Part shown: one piece after another, positions 44,091-52,235 of the stretch
Layout of the letters: the number at the start of each line of letters is the position of its first letter
Position numbering within the stretch: position 1 is the stretch's first letter
DNA from: Massiliimalia sp050943535
GTDB taxonomy: Bacteria; Bacillota; Clostridia; Oscillospirales; Ruminococcaceae
Reading direction: 5' to 3'
DNA: 64,000 bases
Assembly (NCBI GenBank): GCA_050943535.1
Contig: JBMNPJ010000012.1
Span: forward strand, 17,223 to 81,222
Notes under the pieces: generated by a model
Database searches by the model: none
The model's input: the letters and a program-made list of their open reading frames with translations, nothing else
Told to the model about the DNA's origin: nothing
Translations under genes and position numbers: made by a program

Positions 44091-44160
44091 ATTATACAAT
44101 TTATGCTACCATGATAATACTTTCTGATCAGACAAAAAACCGGTTTTCATGTCCGATCAG
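44091..44160 (-). promoter_or_regulatory. Activator-type promoter of the fucosidase/UxaA operon
   Basis: On the minus strand TATAAT (44096-44091) has no recognisable -35. Just upstream is an 11-bp inverted repeat CTGATCAGACA (44124-44134) / TGTCCGATCAG (44150-44160), one mismatch, centres 26 bp apart. The combination of good -10, poor -35 and a dyad abutting the -35 position is usual for AraC-activated promoters. Confidence 0.55.
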
Positions 44161-44189
44161 CGTACTTTTAAAAGGAGCGGTGCCGGCTT

Positions 44190-45110
44190 ATGAAAAACGA
44201 CAATTTAAACATTCATTTTTCCATCGGCAGCTATGCCGTAACTATTTTAAAGTTTTCCTATGAGCGTCAAAACTGGAACATTCCCTCTCATTCACACAGT
44301 TCTACCAGCTATGAAATCCACTATATTCCCCAGGGTAAAGGAACCTTAATCAGCGAGGGCAAGTCCTATGAACTATATCAAAATATTCTTTATACCACCG
44401 GTCCCTCTGTAGAACATGAGCAGATCTCCGATTCCCATGACCCTGTGTATGAATACTGCATCTATCTGAATATCGAAGAAAAAGCAAAGGATCATCAAAA
44501 GGAGGAAACCAGCCTGTTAAAACCCTTTACCGCCTCCCCCTTTTGGTACGGAGAAGCCAGTGTCAATCCTCAAAATATTCTGGAACAGATCTACCGGGAA
44601 TTTTTGTCTCCGGATACTGCCGGAAAATTGATGCTCAAGGCGCTGTTTATGCAGCTGATCGCTACCATGCTGCGAAATTACAGTCAAACTTCTAAAATCA
44701 ATCTAGACCCCATTCCCATTCCTCTGGTCAAAGCCTATATCCTGATTGAAGACAGTTTTCTGTATGAATACGACACCATTACCCTGGAGGAGCTTGCCCG
44801 AAGGCTTGGCGTGAGCACCCGCCAGACAAGCCGCATTTTATATAACCGCTACGGCCAGAATTTCACCCAAAAGCGAACTGCCGCCCGTATGGCAGCCGCC
44901 GCTACCTTTTTACGGGAAACCAATCTGTCCATCACAGAAATATCAAGCAGGTTAGGGTTTTCCTGTCCCAGTCATTTTCACAACGCTTTTAAAAAATATT
45001 ATCACGACACTGCTGCCCACTACCGTAAAAAACATGCTCAGCCTGTTTTGTCGGAAAATTGTGCTTGCATCTCACCAAGCGTGAAGATTCACACAAAAAC
45101 AAAAGAGTGA
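44190..45110 (+). CDS. AraC family regulator of the fucosidase operon
   Basis: 306 residues. N-terminal cupin: 'IPSHSHSSTSYEIHYIPQGKGTLISEG'-like strands. C-terminal double HTH: 'ITLEELARRLGVSTRQTSRILYNRYG' and 'ITEISSRLGFSCPSHFHNAFKKY'. ATG 44190 follows AAAGGAGCGG. It is divergent from the six-gene operon with a dyad in between, so it is the likely activator responding to the released sugar or its acid. It converges on the UroD-like gene. Confidence 0.92.
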   Translation: MKNDNLNIHFSIGSYAVTILKFSYERQNWNIPSHSHSSTSYEIHYIPQGKGTLISEGKSYELYQNILYTTGPSVEHEQISDSHDPVYEYCIYLNIEEKAKDHQKEETSLLKPFTASPFWYGEASVNPQNILEQIYREFLSPDTAGKLMLKALFMQLIATMLRNYSQTSKINLDPIPIPLVKAYILIEDSFLYEYDTITLEELARRLGVSTRQTSRILYNRYGQNFTQKRTAARMAAAATFLRETNLSITEISSRLGFSCPSHFHNAFKKYYHDTAAHYRKKHAQPVLSENCACISPSVKIHTKTKE

Positions 45111-45144
45111 TTCTTAATCAAAGAATCACTCTTTTATCTTATTT
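45101..45144. terminator. Bidirectional terminator, right copy of the 40-bp element
   Basis: 15-bp perfect stem AAAAGAGTGATTCTT / AAGAATCACTCTTTT with a 5-nt loop. It overlaps the AraC stop and ends at the UroD-like stop. Its core and following TTATCTTATTT repeat the element at 36132. Confidence 0.9.
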
Positions 45145-46138
45145 ATCCCAATGCTTCCATCACTGCAAACATATTTTCTTCCGGCGTGAATTTTGGCACC
45201 TCACACCCTGCCGCAATCAGATTGTTGTTTACCCCCAGATTGCTGCACCGTAATACTTCTTGTTTTACCAGTTCCGGTGTTCCGGAAAGCAAAACAGACA
45301 CTGGGTCAAAATTTCCGCAGGCGCTCATATTTTTTGGGAATACCCTTACTGCTTCCTGGATATCTACCATATGGTCGCAGTCTACAATATCTGCTCCAGT
45401 CTGTGCCACCAAATCCAAAACCGGATTTAAGTTCCCGCAGATGTGCAGTTTCACTTTCGCCCCCGCATTGTGGATGGCGCTGATCAGTTTCTGCTGCCAA
45501 GGCAGAGCAAATTCTTCATACAGTCCAGGACCGATCAAAGAAGATGCTGCATCTCCCACCCCAATAATATCTGCACCTGCCTGAATCTGTGCCAGAGCAA
45601 ACCGTTCGGACTGCTCCTCGCAGAGCGCCAGCATCTGGTTCATTTCGTCCGGATAATCCAACAGGCTGACCATTGCCTGGGAAATGTTCATCAGGTCGCA
45701 GCATTCTGCCACAGCGCCTTCTACCCAGCCGATTACCGGCACTTCTCCCCCGCTTTTTTCCTTGAGCAGTCGCACTGCTTCCAGGCGGTCATTCATTCTT
45801 CTGCCCAAAGACGGGTCAATAGGTTTTAACTTTTCAATATCAGATATTTCTGTTACCAAAAATTCCTGGGAATACGGCACATCATCCTCCGGAATCACAA
45901 CCTTTGCTCCCAGTCCTTCTGCTTCCCGCATAGGGTCAGAAATGGCGCACAAACAGTCAATTCCAAATTTTTCGTAGCACTTCCATACCCCTTCTGCCAG
46001 CAGGCGGTGATCTGTAACATATTTTCCGTAAGGAACACCAATTTGTCTGGCTGCGAACATCATCACAATATTTAGATTTGGCAGTCGATCTACCGGTTTT
46101 CCTTCCATTCTGGCAAATAATCTTTCATATGAATTCAT
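45143..46138 (-). CDS. UroD-family protein with MtaA-type zinc motif
   Basis: 331 residues; size and motifs fit the methylcobamide:CoM methyltransferase (MtaA/MtbA) branch of the UroD superfamily. His232-x-Cys234 in 'KLHICGN' and Cys312 in 'AAGCEVPKFTPEENM' give HxC with 77 residues before the third ligand, the zinc site that activates a thiol in MtaA. 'GVGDAASSLIGPGLYEEFALPW' is also family-typical. It follows a GH127 gene by 18 bp and is in its operon. A methyl transfer or demethylation on a sugar-linked group is inferred. No corrinoid protein gene is near. Confidence 0.82.
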   Translation of the reverse strand: MNSYERLFARMEGKPVDRLPNLNIVMMFAARQIGVPYGKYVTDHRLLAEGVWKCYEKFGIDCLCAISDPMREAEGLGAKVVIPEDDVPYSQEFLVTEISDIEKLKPIDPSLGRRMNDRLEAVRLLKEKSGGEVPVIGWVEGAVAECCDLMNISQAMVSLLDYPDEMNQMLALCEEQSERFALAQIQAGADIIGVGDAASSLIGPGLYEEFALPWQQKLISAIHNAGAKVKLHICGNLNPVLDLVAQTGADIVDCDHMVDIQEAVRVFPKNMSACGNFDPVSVLLSGTPELVKQEVLRCSNLGVNNNLIAAGCEVPKFTPEENMFAVMEALG

Positions 46139-46156
46139 GTTTTTTCTCCTTTTTTG

Positions 46157-48055
46157 TCACTGCTTTGGAAAAGTAACCCGCCGCAGAACTGATTTTCCCA
46201 TGGGTACCAGGGTAATGGTTTCTTCTTTGCCGGTTTGGCGGTTAGTAGCACAACCAGTTAACCCTACACCCTTTTCCAGAGGCGTCATGCTTTGAGCCTG
46301 CTCCGGTGTCACATAATAATCCCAGAACGCGCCTTCTGCTGGTTTATAGTGAGTATCATAAAAACCTTCTAAAGGATGGGTTTTTACAATCGTCTCTTTA
46401 CTTGGAATAGGCAGACACATAACCAGAGGGCCAAAGCTGAAATAAACGTCTCCCAAAAGATCTGTATTTATGATAACATCCCAGTCAAACCGCAGGGTAA
46501 ATTCTGCTGTTCCATTCCATTCTTTTTCAATCACAATGGTATCCTGCTCATCACGATACTCATTCTGCTCCAGATCCAGCGTATATCCCTTGCACCAGGA
46601 TGGTTTCCGCAGAACCAGTGAAAAAGCAACCGGTGCGCTAGCAATCACGCGAAACGCCAGTGTTGGGCTGTACGGATAATTGGAATTTTCTTCAATCTGC
46701 ACCTGCACTCCATTGATTTCCTGAGTAAACCGGCTGGGACCATACAATGCCTTGATTAAGCGATTTCCTTCGGTCATCCACATGGACTGTACATAGTAAG
46801 GGAAAATTCTTCCTGCATTGGGAACACAGCACACCGCTACATCCTGATGGGTAGGGGAATATTTGTACCGGTTCTGTTTTGGATCCTTGCAGTGAGGCTG
46901 TTCGGTCTGGAACACCGCTTCCATGGCGTAGGCGTTATCCACATTTAAATACGCAATAGAACTGCGCTCCGGATGGTGGGAACCAAGGCCTGCATTAAAC
47001 AGCAGCCACTCGATTTTGTCCGCCCATTTCATTTCTCCGGACTGCTGCATCAACAGCGCATAAGAGTGAAGCAGTTCCTGCAGACAGCAGTATTCATATC
47101 CGGTCAGGGTTGAATCTGCAGACATGCCGCACACCCATTCGTCTCCGATAGGTGCACCGCTCGGGAGAATACATTGATCCAATTTTGCAAAATACTCCTT
47201 CAGCGCCGTTTCGTATTTTTCCTGTCCGGTATAATAATATGCCAATACTAAAGTACGCAGATGTTCATAGGTATGTACCCCATGTTCATAAAACCGATAA
47301 GACGGATCCAGAAGATTTTGAATCTGAATATCCCGCTCCACATGGGATTCCTGAGAATAGCTGTCGTACAGCCAGACTGCATAATCCAAGTATTCGGTTT
47401 TTCCGGTATGGCCAAACAGTTGGAAAAACGTGTCGGTAATGGTCAGACCATGGCTGATCCCATGGCAGCTCCATTTGCTTTCTTCCTGTTCAGCGCTGAA
47501 CGGCCGGGACTGACCTTTGGGGTAACCCTTCATAATACAGTCTGCCGCCTGTGCAACAGCATGCAACACATCCTTGTCCTCGGTATATTCATAATAGGCC
47601 AGCAGCGCCCGAAACAGCGCAGACTGCGCCCAAAATTCCCCGTTTTCTTTTCCGCTGTGGAAACGAAGGTCTGGTTTATAAATGCCAAGATATCCGTCCT
47701 CATCCTGTGAGTTCAAACGACGGCGAATAATCGCTTCTGCCTTCTGCAGCATCGGGCCGTCCCCGTCCAAAATGGCAGTGCGGATAAATCCGTCCAGCCA
47801 GTTTGACTGGGTTTCTGCATTCCACCATTGATACTGTGCCTGCATATTTTCCAAATAATTAGAAACGCCCAAATCCACTTTTTTGCTGTTGGCAGTGCGG
47901 CGGTTATCATCATAGATTGGATCTTGCTGGATCAGATCCGGTACCAATTCATCCAAATGGCCGATAAATCCCTGGGTTAAATCCCGATGCATCAGCTGAC
48001 GCATCCACCCTTCCGGCACGATTTTTGAAAACAGCGGGAATTTTCTGCTGTTCAT
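46157..48055 (-). CDS. Beta-L-arabinofuranosidase family (GH127, DUF1680)
   Basis: 632 residues with the (alpha/alpha)6 barrel and following beta domains. The zinc/nucleophile set of GH127 is visible: Glu321-x-Cys323 ('EYC') and Cys409-Cys410 in 'VAVCCVPNAGR', where one of the paired Cys is the nucleophile in the Bifidobacterium enzyme HypBA1. No signal peptide, so it acts in the cytoplasm. ATG 48055 follows GGGGAGGAA. Likely hydrolyses beta-L-arabinofuranosides or other furanosides of this fold. It is the first gene of the operon with the UroD-like protein. Confidence 0.87.
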   Translation of the reverse strand: MNSRKFPLFSKIVPEGWMRQLMHRDLTQGFIGHLDELVPDLIQQDPIYDDNRRTANSKKVDLGVSNYLENMQAQYQWWNAETQSNWLDGFIRTAILDGDGPMLQKAEAIIRRRLNSQDEDGYLGIYKPDLRFHSGKENGEFWAQSALFRALLAYYEYTEDKDVLHAVAQAADCIMKGYPKGQSRPFSAEQEESKWSCHGISHGLTITDTFFQLFGHTGKTEYLDYAVWLYDSYSQESHVERDIQIQNLLDPSYRFYEHGVHTYEHLRTLVLAYYYTGQEKYETALKEYFAKLDQCILPSGAPIGDEWVCGMSADSTLTGYEYCCLQELLHSYALLMQQSGEMKWADKIEWLLFNAGLGSHHPERSSIAYLNVDNAYAMEAVFQTEQPHCKDPKQNRYKYSPTHQDVAVCCVPNAGRIFPYYVQSMWMTEGNRLIKALYGPSRFTQEINGVQVQIEENSNYPYSPTLAFRVIASAPVAFSLVLRKPSWCKGYTLDLEQNEYRDEQDTIVIEKEWNGTAEFTLRFDWDVIINTDLLGDVYFSFGPLVMCLPIPSKETIVKTHPLEGFYDTHYKPAEGAFWDYYVTPEQAQSMTPLEKGVGLTGCATNRQTGKEETITLVPMGKSVLRRVTFPKQ

Positions 48056-48384
48056 AGTTTATTCCTCCCCTTTTTAAAACTTCCGTTAAATGGCCGCTTT
48101 TTAGTTGCGTACCTATCTGTTGTTTTTAGTATAGCGAGTTTCCAGGGAAAAAAGAAGTTCATTTTTTAATCCAAATTATACATTTTTTGTCCTTTCAAAT
48201 ATTTGATCCTGATTTCGTAAAAAGACATCTAACTTTCTTCACAGGTTTTGGACAAACATTTTCTGAAAACAAGTAAAATCACTAATTTTTATTTTGATTT
48301 AAAGTAAAGAAGATATGATATAATAAAATAAATAGGTCAGATCCCCGCCGCCAAAGCCGGCTGGTCAAGAAGGAGGAAACCATT
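48056..48384. promoter_or_regulatory. Divergent region before the two-component system
   Basis: A 329-bp gap without genes. For the plus direction a TATAAT (48319-48324) follows TTGATT (48294-48299) at 19-bp spacing, a plausible promoter of the response regulator gene, about 60 bp upstream of its start. Promoter signals of the minus-strand GH127 gene are not obvious. Confidence 0.4.
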
Positions 48385-49059
48385 ATGCGGCTGCTGCTAG
48401 CAGAAGATGAACGGGCGCTTTCAAAAGCGCTTACCGCCATATTAGAACGAAATAACTATTCCGTAGATCCTGTATATGACGGACAGGCTGCGCTGGAATA
48501 TCTGGAAGCCGATAATTACGACGGCATTATCCTGGATATTATGATGCCAAAAGTAGACGGCATCACTGTATTAAAAACCATTCGAAGCAAGGGAAATTTA
48601 ATTCCGGTACTGCTGCTCACCGCCAAATCCGAAGTGGACGATAAAGTTTTGGGACTGGATGCAGGTGCAAACGATTATTTAACAAAGCCATTTCATTCCA
48701 GAGAACTGCTGGCTCGGATCCGCGCCATGACCCGGGTACAGACGGCTCAGGTCAATTCTCAGATTCAGCTGGGGAACGTCACACTGGACCGCGCCACCTT
48801 TGAACTGTCCACCCCATCAGGCGCTTATCGCTTGGCCAACAAAGAATTCCAGATGATGGAACTGCTTATGAGCAACCCCAAAAAACTGATTTCTTCCGAA
48901 CGATTTATGGAAAAAATATGGGGCTATGACAGTGAAACAGAAATGAATGTAGTGTGGGTGTATATTTCCTATTTGCGCAAAAAACTCACGGCCCTGCACG
49001 CAAATATTCATATTAAAGCCACACGAAATGCTGGCTATTCCTTGGAGGAAATTTCATGA
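48385..49059 (+). CDS. OmpR/PhoB family response regulator
   Basis: 224 residues. Receiver domain with the acidic pocket 'LLAEDE', phospho-acceptor Asp51 in 'DGIILDIMMPKVDG', Thr/Lys in 'LLTAKS' and 'LTKPF'. Winged-helix output domain with 'LANKEFQMMELLMSNPKKLISSERFMEKIWGYDSETEMNVVWVYISYLRKKL'-type elements (residues about 130-215). It overlaps the sensor gene by 4 bp. An array of TTAAG boxes just past the sensor gene is the most likely target. Confidence 0.95.
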   Translation: MRLLLAEDERALSKALTAILERNNYSVDPVYDGQAALEYLEADNYDGIILDIMMPKVDGITVLKTIRSKGNLIPVLLLTAKSEVDDKVLGLDAGANDYLTKPFHSRELLARIRAMTRVQTAQVNSQIQLGNVTLDRATFELSTPSGAYRLANKEFQMMELLMSNPKKLISSERFMEKIWGYDSETEMNVVWVYISYLRKKLTALHANIHIKATRNAGYSLEEIS

Positions 49060-50330
49060 TCCGAACATTACGCATCAAACTGATTATTGCTTCCATGCTT
49101 TCTCTGCTGATGGTGCTTTCAGTTATTTTTGGCGTTGTGGGAATCCTCAATTACCGAAAACTGGTCATCAACGCAGATAATATCTTGGAAATTTTGTCAG
49201 AAAATGACGGCAATTTTCCTATGGAAAATCATATGGGCGGAGAACCGCCGCCCTCCGATATTTTTCATAAAAACGAACGACAATTTTCCCCAGAGCTGCC
49301 CTATGAATCCAGATATTTTTCTGTATTTCTCGCAGAAAACGGCACCGTAATCTCAGCAAATACAGGAAAAATTGCGGCAGTAGATACATCAACCGCCATT
49401 GATTATGCCCAAACGGTTGCCAAATCCAACCGCTTAAAAGGGTTTGTGGACGATTACCGGTATTTGGTCTATTTTGTTGGAACCGAAAGACATATTATTT
49501 TTCTGGACTGCGGACGGGACATGGGTTCTTTTCGCACGTTCCTGTTTACCAGTGCAGGAGTTGGAGTCGCTGGATTATTGGCAGTTTTACTCCTTTTAAT
49601 CATCCTGTCCGGCAGAATTGTCAAACCCTTTTCTGAAAACTATGAAAAACAAAAACGGTTTATCACCGATGCTGGGCATGAACTAAAAACCCCGCTCACC
49701 ATTATTGACGCAGATGCAGAAGTATTGGAAATGGATCTGGGAGAAAACGAATGGCTCAGTGATATTCAAAACCAGACAAAGCGGTTGGCGCAGCTGACAA
49801 ACAGTTTGATTCTTCTGTCCCGAATGGAAGAGATGCCCCAAATAGAAAAAATTGAATTTCCGATCTCGGATATTGCAGAAGAAGCGGTAGAGGGCTTTCA
49901 GGCGTTGGCCAAGACTCAAAACAAAATTTTGACCAGCCATGTTCAGCCGATGCTTTCTCTCTGCGGAGATGAAAAAGCGATCCGTCAGTTAATCACCATC
50001 CTTTTAGACAATGCTTTGAAATATTCTAACGATGGCGGCCGCATTGACCTGACACTGGAAAAACAAAAAAACACTATTCGTCTCAGTGTGTTTAACACTA
50101 CCCCATTTATTGAAAAAGCTAGCCTTCCTCATCTTTTTGACCGTTTTTATCGGACAGATCAGTCCAGAAATTCCCGGACAGGCGGTTATGGCCTGGGGCT
50201 TTCTATTGCCGCAGCCATTGTCAACACCCACAAGGGAAAAATTTGGGCAGTCACACAGGATGAAAAATCCCTGACCATCACCGTCTCTCTTCCCATATCA
50301 TCTCAAGCACACAGAGCGTCAATCTCATAA
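49056..50330 (+). CDS. Sensor histidine kinase
   Basis: 424 residues. Membrane helices at about 8-30 and 163-185 enclose an extracellular domain of about 130 residues of no recognised type. The H-box 'DAGHELKTPLTII' has His208, followed by the ATPase domain with N box 'LLDNALKYS', 'FDRFYRTDQSR' and 'GGYGLGLSIAAAIV'. Partner of the preceding regulator. The signal is unknown; the extracellular loop has an acidic/Pro patch. Confidence 0.95.
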   Translation: MIRTLRIKLIIASMLSLLMVLSVIFGVVGILNYRKLVINADNILEILSENDGNFPMENHMGGEPPPSDIFHKNERQFSPELPYESRYFSVFLAENGTVISANTGKIAAVDTSTAIDYAQTVAKSNRLKGFVDDYRYLVYFVGTERHIIFLDCGRDMGSFRTFLFTSAGVGVAGLLAVLLLLIILSGRIVKPFSENYEKQKRFITDAGHELKTPLTIIDADAEVLEMDLGENEWLSDIQNQTKRLAQLTNSLILLSRMEEMPQIEKIEFPISDIAEEAVEGFQALAKTQNKILTSHVQPMLSLCGDEKAIRQLITILLDNALKYSNDGGRIDLTLEKQKNTIRLSVFNTTPFIEKASLPHLFDRFYRTDQSRNSRTGGYGLGLSIAAAIVNTHKGKIWAVTQDEKSLTITVSLPISSQAHRASIS

Positions 50331-50345
50331 AAGATTGACGCTCTG
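50312..50345 (+). other. Stem-loop over the kinase stop codon
   Basis: 14-bp stem CAGAGCGTCAATCT / AGATTGACGCTCTG with a 6-nt loop, spanning the kinase stop at 50330. There is no T-run, so it may attenuate or stabilise the transcript rather than fully terminate it. Confidence 0.45.
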
Positions 50346-50373
50346 TAATCATAAAAAGATGCAGCAATAAATT

Positions 50374-50431
50374 TTAAGTTGAATTAAGGAATTTTTTTAA
50401 GTTTGACTAAGATACCAAACGTATACTTAAG
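50374..50431 (+). promoter_or_regulatory. Array of TTAAG boxes before the protease-VTC operon
   Basis: TTAAG occurs at 50374, 50384, 50397 and 50427, and CTAAG at 50407, giving steps of 10, 13, 10 and 20 bp. The boxes lie on similar helix faces, like the tandem half-sites of OmpR/PhoB-type regulators. They are 71-128 bp before the next start, directly downstream of a gene pair for such a regulator. Confidence 0.55.
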
Positions 50432-50501
50432 CCATAACAAGAAATACAATCCATATGAATCTTAAAATTTTATCCTTGATAGAACAGAAAGGAGCATCTT
50501 T

Positions 50502-51473
50502 ATGTATAACCAACAACAATATCCTACTGGAAGACAGACCTCAAACCCTCAATATTCTGTACCTCCTCGGACCAACAAAAAACCATCCAGAAAAACCCCA
50601 ATACTGAAAAAGACTGCCGCATTGGCTTTAAGTGCCGTACTTTTTGGCGGGATTGCCGGAGGAAGTTTTTTCGGGGTAAATACTTTTTTGGAACATATTT
50701 ATATTGCGCAAAGCAGTGAAACTGCTCAATCCAGCGATGTTTCTTTTACCAATGTTGCCTCCTACAGCACCTCCACAGGAACAGATCAATCCCTGAATGT
50801 ATCTGCAATTGCGGCAGAAGGGCTTCCCTCTGTAGTATCTGTCACCAATATATCCGTACAGGAAGTGCAAAATTATTTCGGGCAATTTGGCGGACGCGGC
50901 GGACATGAACAGGTACAGCTGCAGGAAACTACCAGCTGCGGATCTGGTGTTATTATTCATTCAGCAGACGGTTATCTTTACATGGTCACCAATTATCATG
51001 TTGTGGAAGGCGCTTCAACGCTTTCTGTAACCTTCGTGGATGATCAAACTTATGAAGCTCAGCTGTGCGGCTACGATGAATCCATGGACATTGCCCTGCT
51101 AAAGGTTTCCGCAGATGACTTGTCTTCAGATACGCTTTCTCAAATTTCTGTAGTTACCATTGGAGATTCCGATGAACTGACCGTAGGAGAACAGGTTGTT
51201 GCCATCGGCAACGCCTTGGGATACGGGCAGTCTGTCACAACAGGCATTGTCAGCGCTCTGGACCGCACCGTAAGCACTGACACCACTTCTTCAACATATA
51301 TCCAGACTGATGCCGCCATTAATCCCGGCAACAGCGGAGGTGCTCTGCTTAATATGGACGGAGAACTGATCGGCATCAATACTGCAAAAGTATCTTCCAC
51401 AGAAGTAGAAGGGATGGGATATGCAATCCCGATCTCCCAGGTTCTGGAAGTAATTGAATCCCTTATGAATTAA
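50502..51473 (+). CDS. Membrane-anchored trypsin-like serine protease (S1C, HtrA type without PDZ)
   Basis: 323 residues. A cytoplasmic Pro/Gln-rich head (1-35), one membrane helix (about 38-60), a Ser/Thr-rich linker, then an HtrA protease domain with triad His166 ('TNYHVVEG'), Asp196 ('MDIALLKV') and Ser278 ('NPGNSGGALLN'). The protein ends right after 'GYAIPISQVLEVIESLMN', so the usual PDZ domain is missing. It is tethered outside the membrane. First gene of the VTC/DUF4956 operon (27-bp gap), a likely quality-control or processing protease for its products. Confidence 0.9.
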   Translation: MYNQQQYPTGRQTSNPQYSVPPRTNKKPSRKTPILKKTAALALSAVLFGGIAGGSFFGVNTFLEHIYIAQSSETAQSSDVSFTNVASYSTSTGTDQSLNVSAIAAEGLPSVVSVTNISVQEVQNYFGQFGGRGGHEQVQLQETTSCGSGVIIHSADGYLYMVTNYHVVEGASTLSVTFVDDQTYEAQLCGYDESMDIALLKVSADDLSSDTLSQISVVTIGDSDELTVGEQVVAIGNALGYGQSVTTGIVSALDRTVSTDTTSSTYIQTDAAINPGNSGGALLNMDGELIGINTAKVSSTEVEGMGYAIPISQVLEVIESLMN

Positions 51474-51500
51474 CTGATTTCCAGACAAGGAGGAAGACCC

Positions 51501-52235
51501 ATGGCATATCAAATGACCTTTAAGCGCTATGAAATGAAATACCTGCTCACAGAACAGGAAAAAACAGCGATTTTGCAGGCAGCCGAACCGTATATGGAAC
51601 TGGACCAGTATGGCCGCACTACCATTCGCAATATCTACTATGATACCGATACCTACCGATTGATCCGGCGTTCTTTGGAAAAGCCGGCATACAAGGAAAA
51701 ACTCCGTATTCGAAGTTACCAGCCGGCAGCTCCGGAAGATCCCGTGTTTGTAGAACTAAAGAAAAAATACAAATCTGTAGTGTATAAGCGCAGACTGATT
51801 CTTCCGGAATTTCAGGTGATGTCCTGTTTTCAGGATGGGCGCCCACTTCCCATCCGTTCGCAGATTGCAGATGAAATTGAATACTTTCGCTCTTATTATC
51901 AAACCCTTCGTCCAGCAGTATTTCTTTCCTATGACCGGGAAGCCTACCGGACACTGGACGGAGGAGATTTGAGAATTACCTTTGACCACAATATTTTATA
52001 TCGGAAACACAATTTTTCTCTTGGCAGTGCCATTTATGGAATCCCTCTGCTGGAAAACGGCCTGACGCTGATGGAAGTCAAAACCGCCGGCGGATTACCC
52101 CTTTGGATCTGTCATATACTCAATCAGCTAAGGCGATACAAAACATCTTTTTCAAAATATGGTTCAGCTTATCAGCATATGATGGCCGAGCAGTCCAAAA
52201 TCAGCACACAAAGGGGGCAGTTTTATGCTGGATAA
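51501..52235 (+). CDS. VTC domain (polyphosphate polymerase-like) protein
   Basis: 244 residues matching the VTC/triphosphate-tunnel fold: 'FKRYEMKYLLTEQE' at the N-terminus, 'RNIYYDTDTYRLIRRSLEKPAYKEKLRIRSY' and 'VFVELKKKYKSVVYKRRL' give the basic/acidic tunnel strands (ExK type), with 'YDREAYRTLDGGDLRITFD' and 'LMEVKTAGGLP' later. Eukaryotic Vtc4 makes polyphosphate from ATP; bacterial members of this size are uncharacterised. The 3' end overlaps the DUF4956 gene by 11 bp. Confidence 0.87.
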   Translation: MAYQMTFKRYEMKYLLTEQEKTAILQAAEPYMELDQYGRTTIRNIYYDTDTYRLIRRSLEKPAYKEKLRIRSYQPAAPEDPVFVELKKKYKSVVYKRRLILPEFQVMSCFQDGRPLPIRSQIADEIEYFRSYYQTLRPAVFLSYDREAYRTLDGGDLRITFDHNILYRKHNFSLGSAIYGIPLLENGLTLMEVKTAGGLPLWICHILNQLRRYKTSFSKYGSAYQHMMAEQSKISTQRGQFYAG

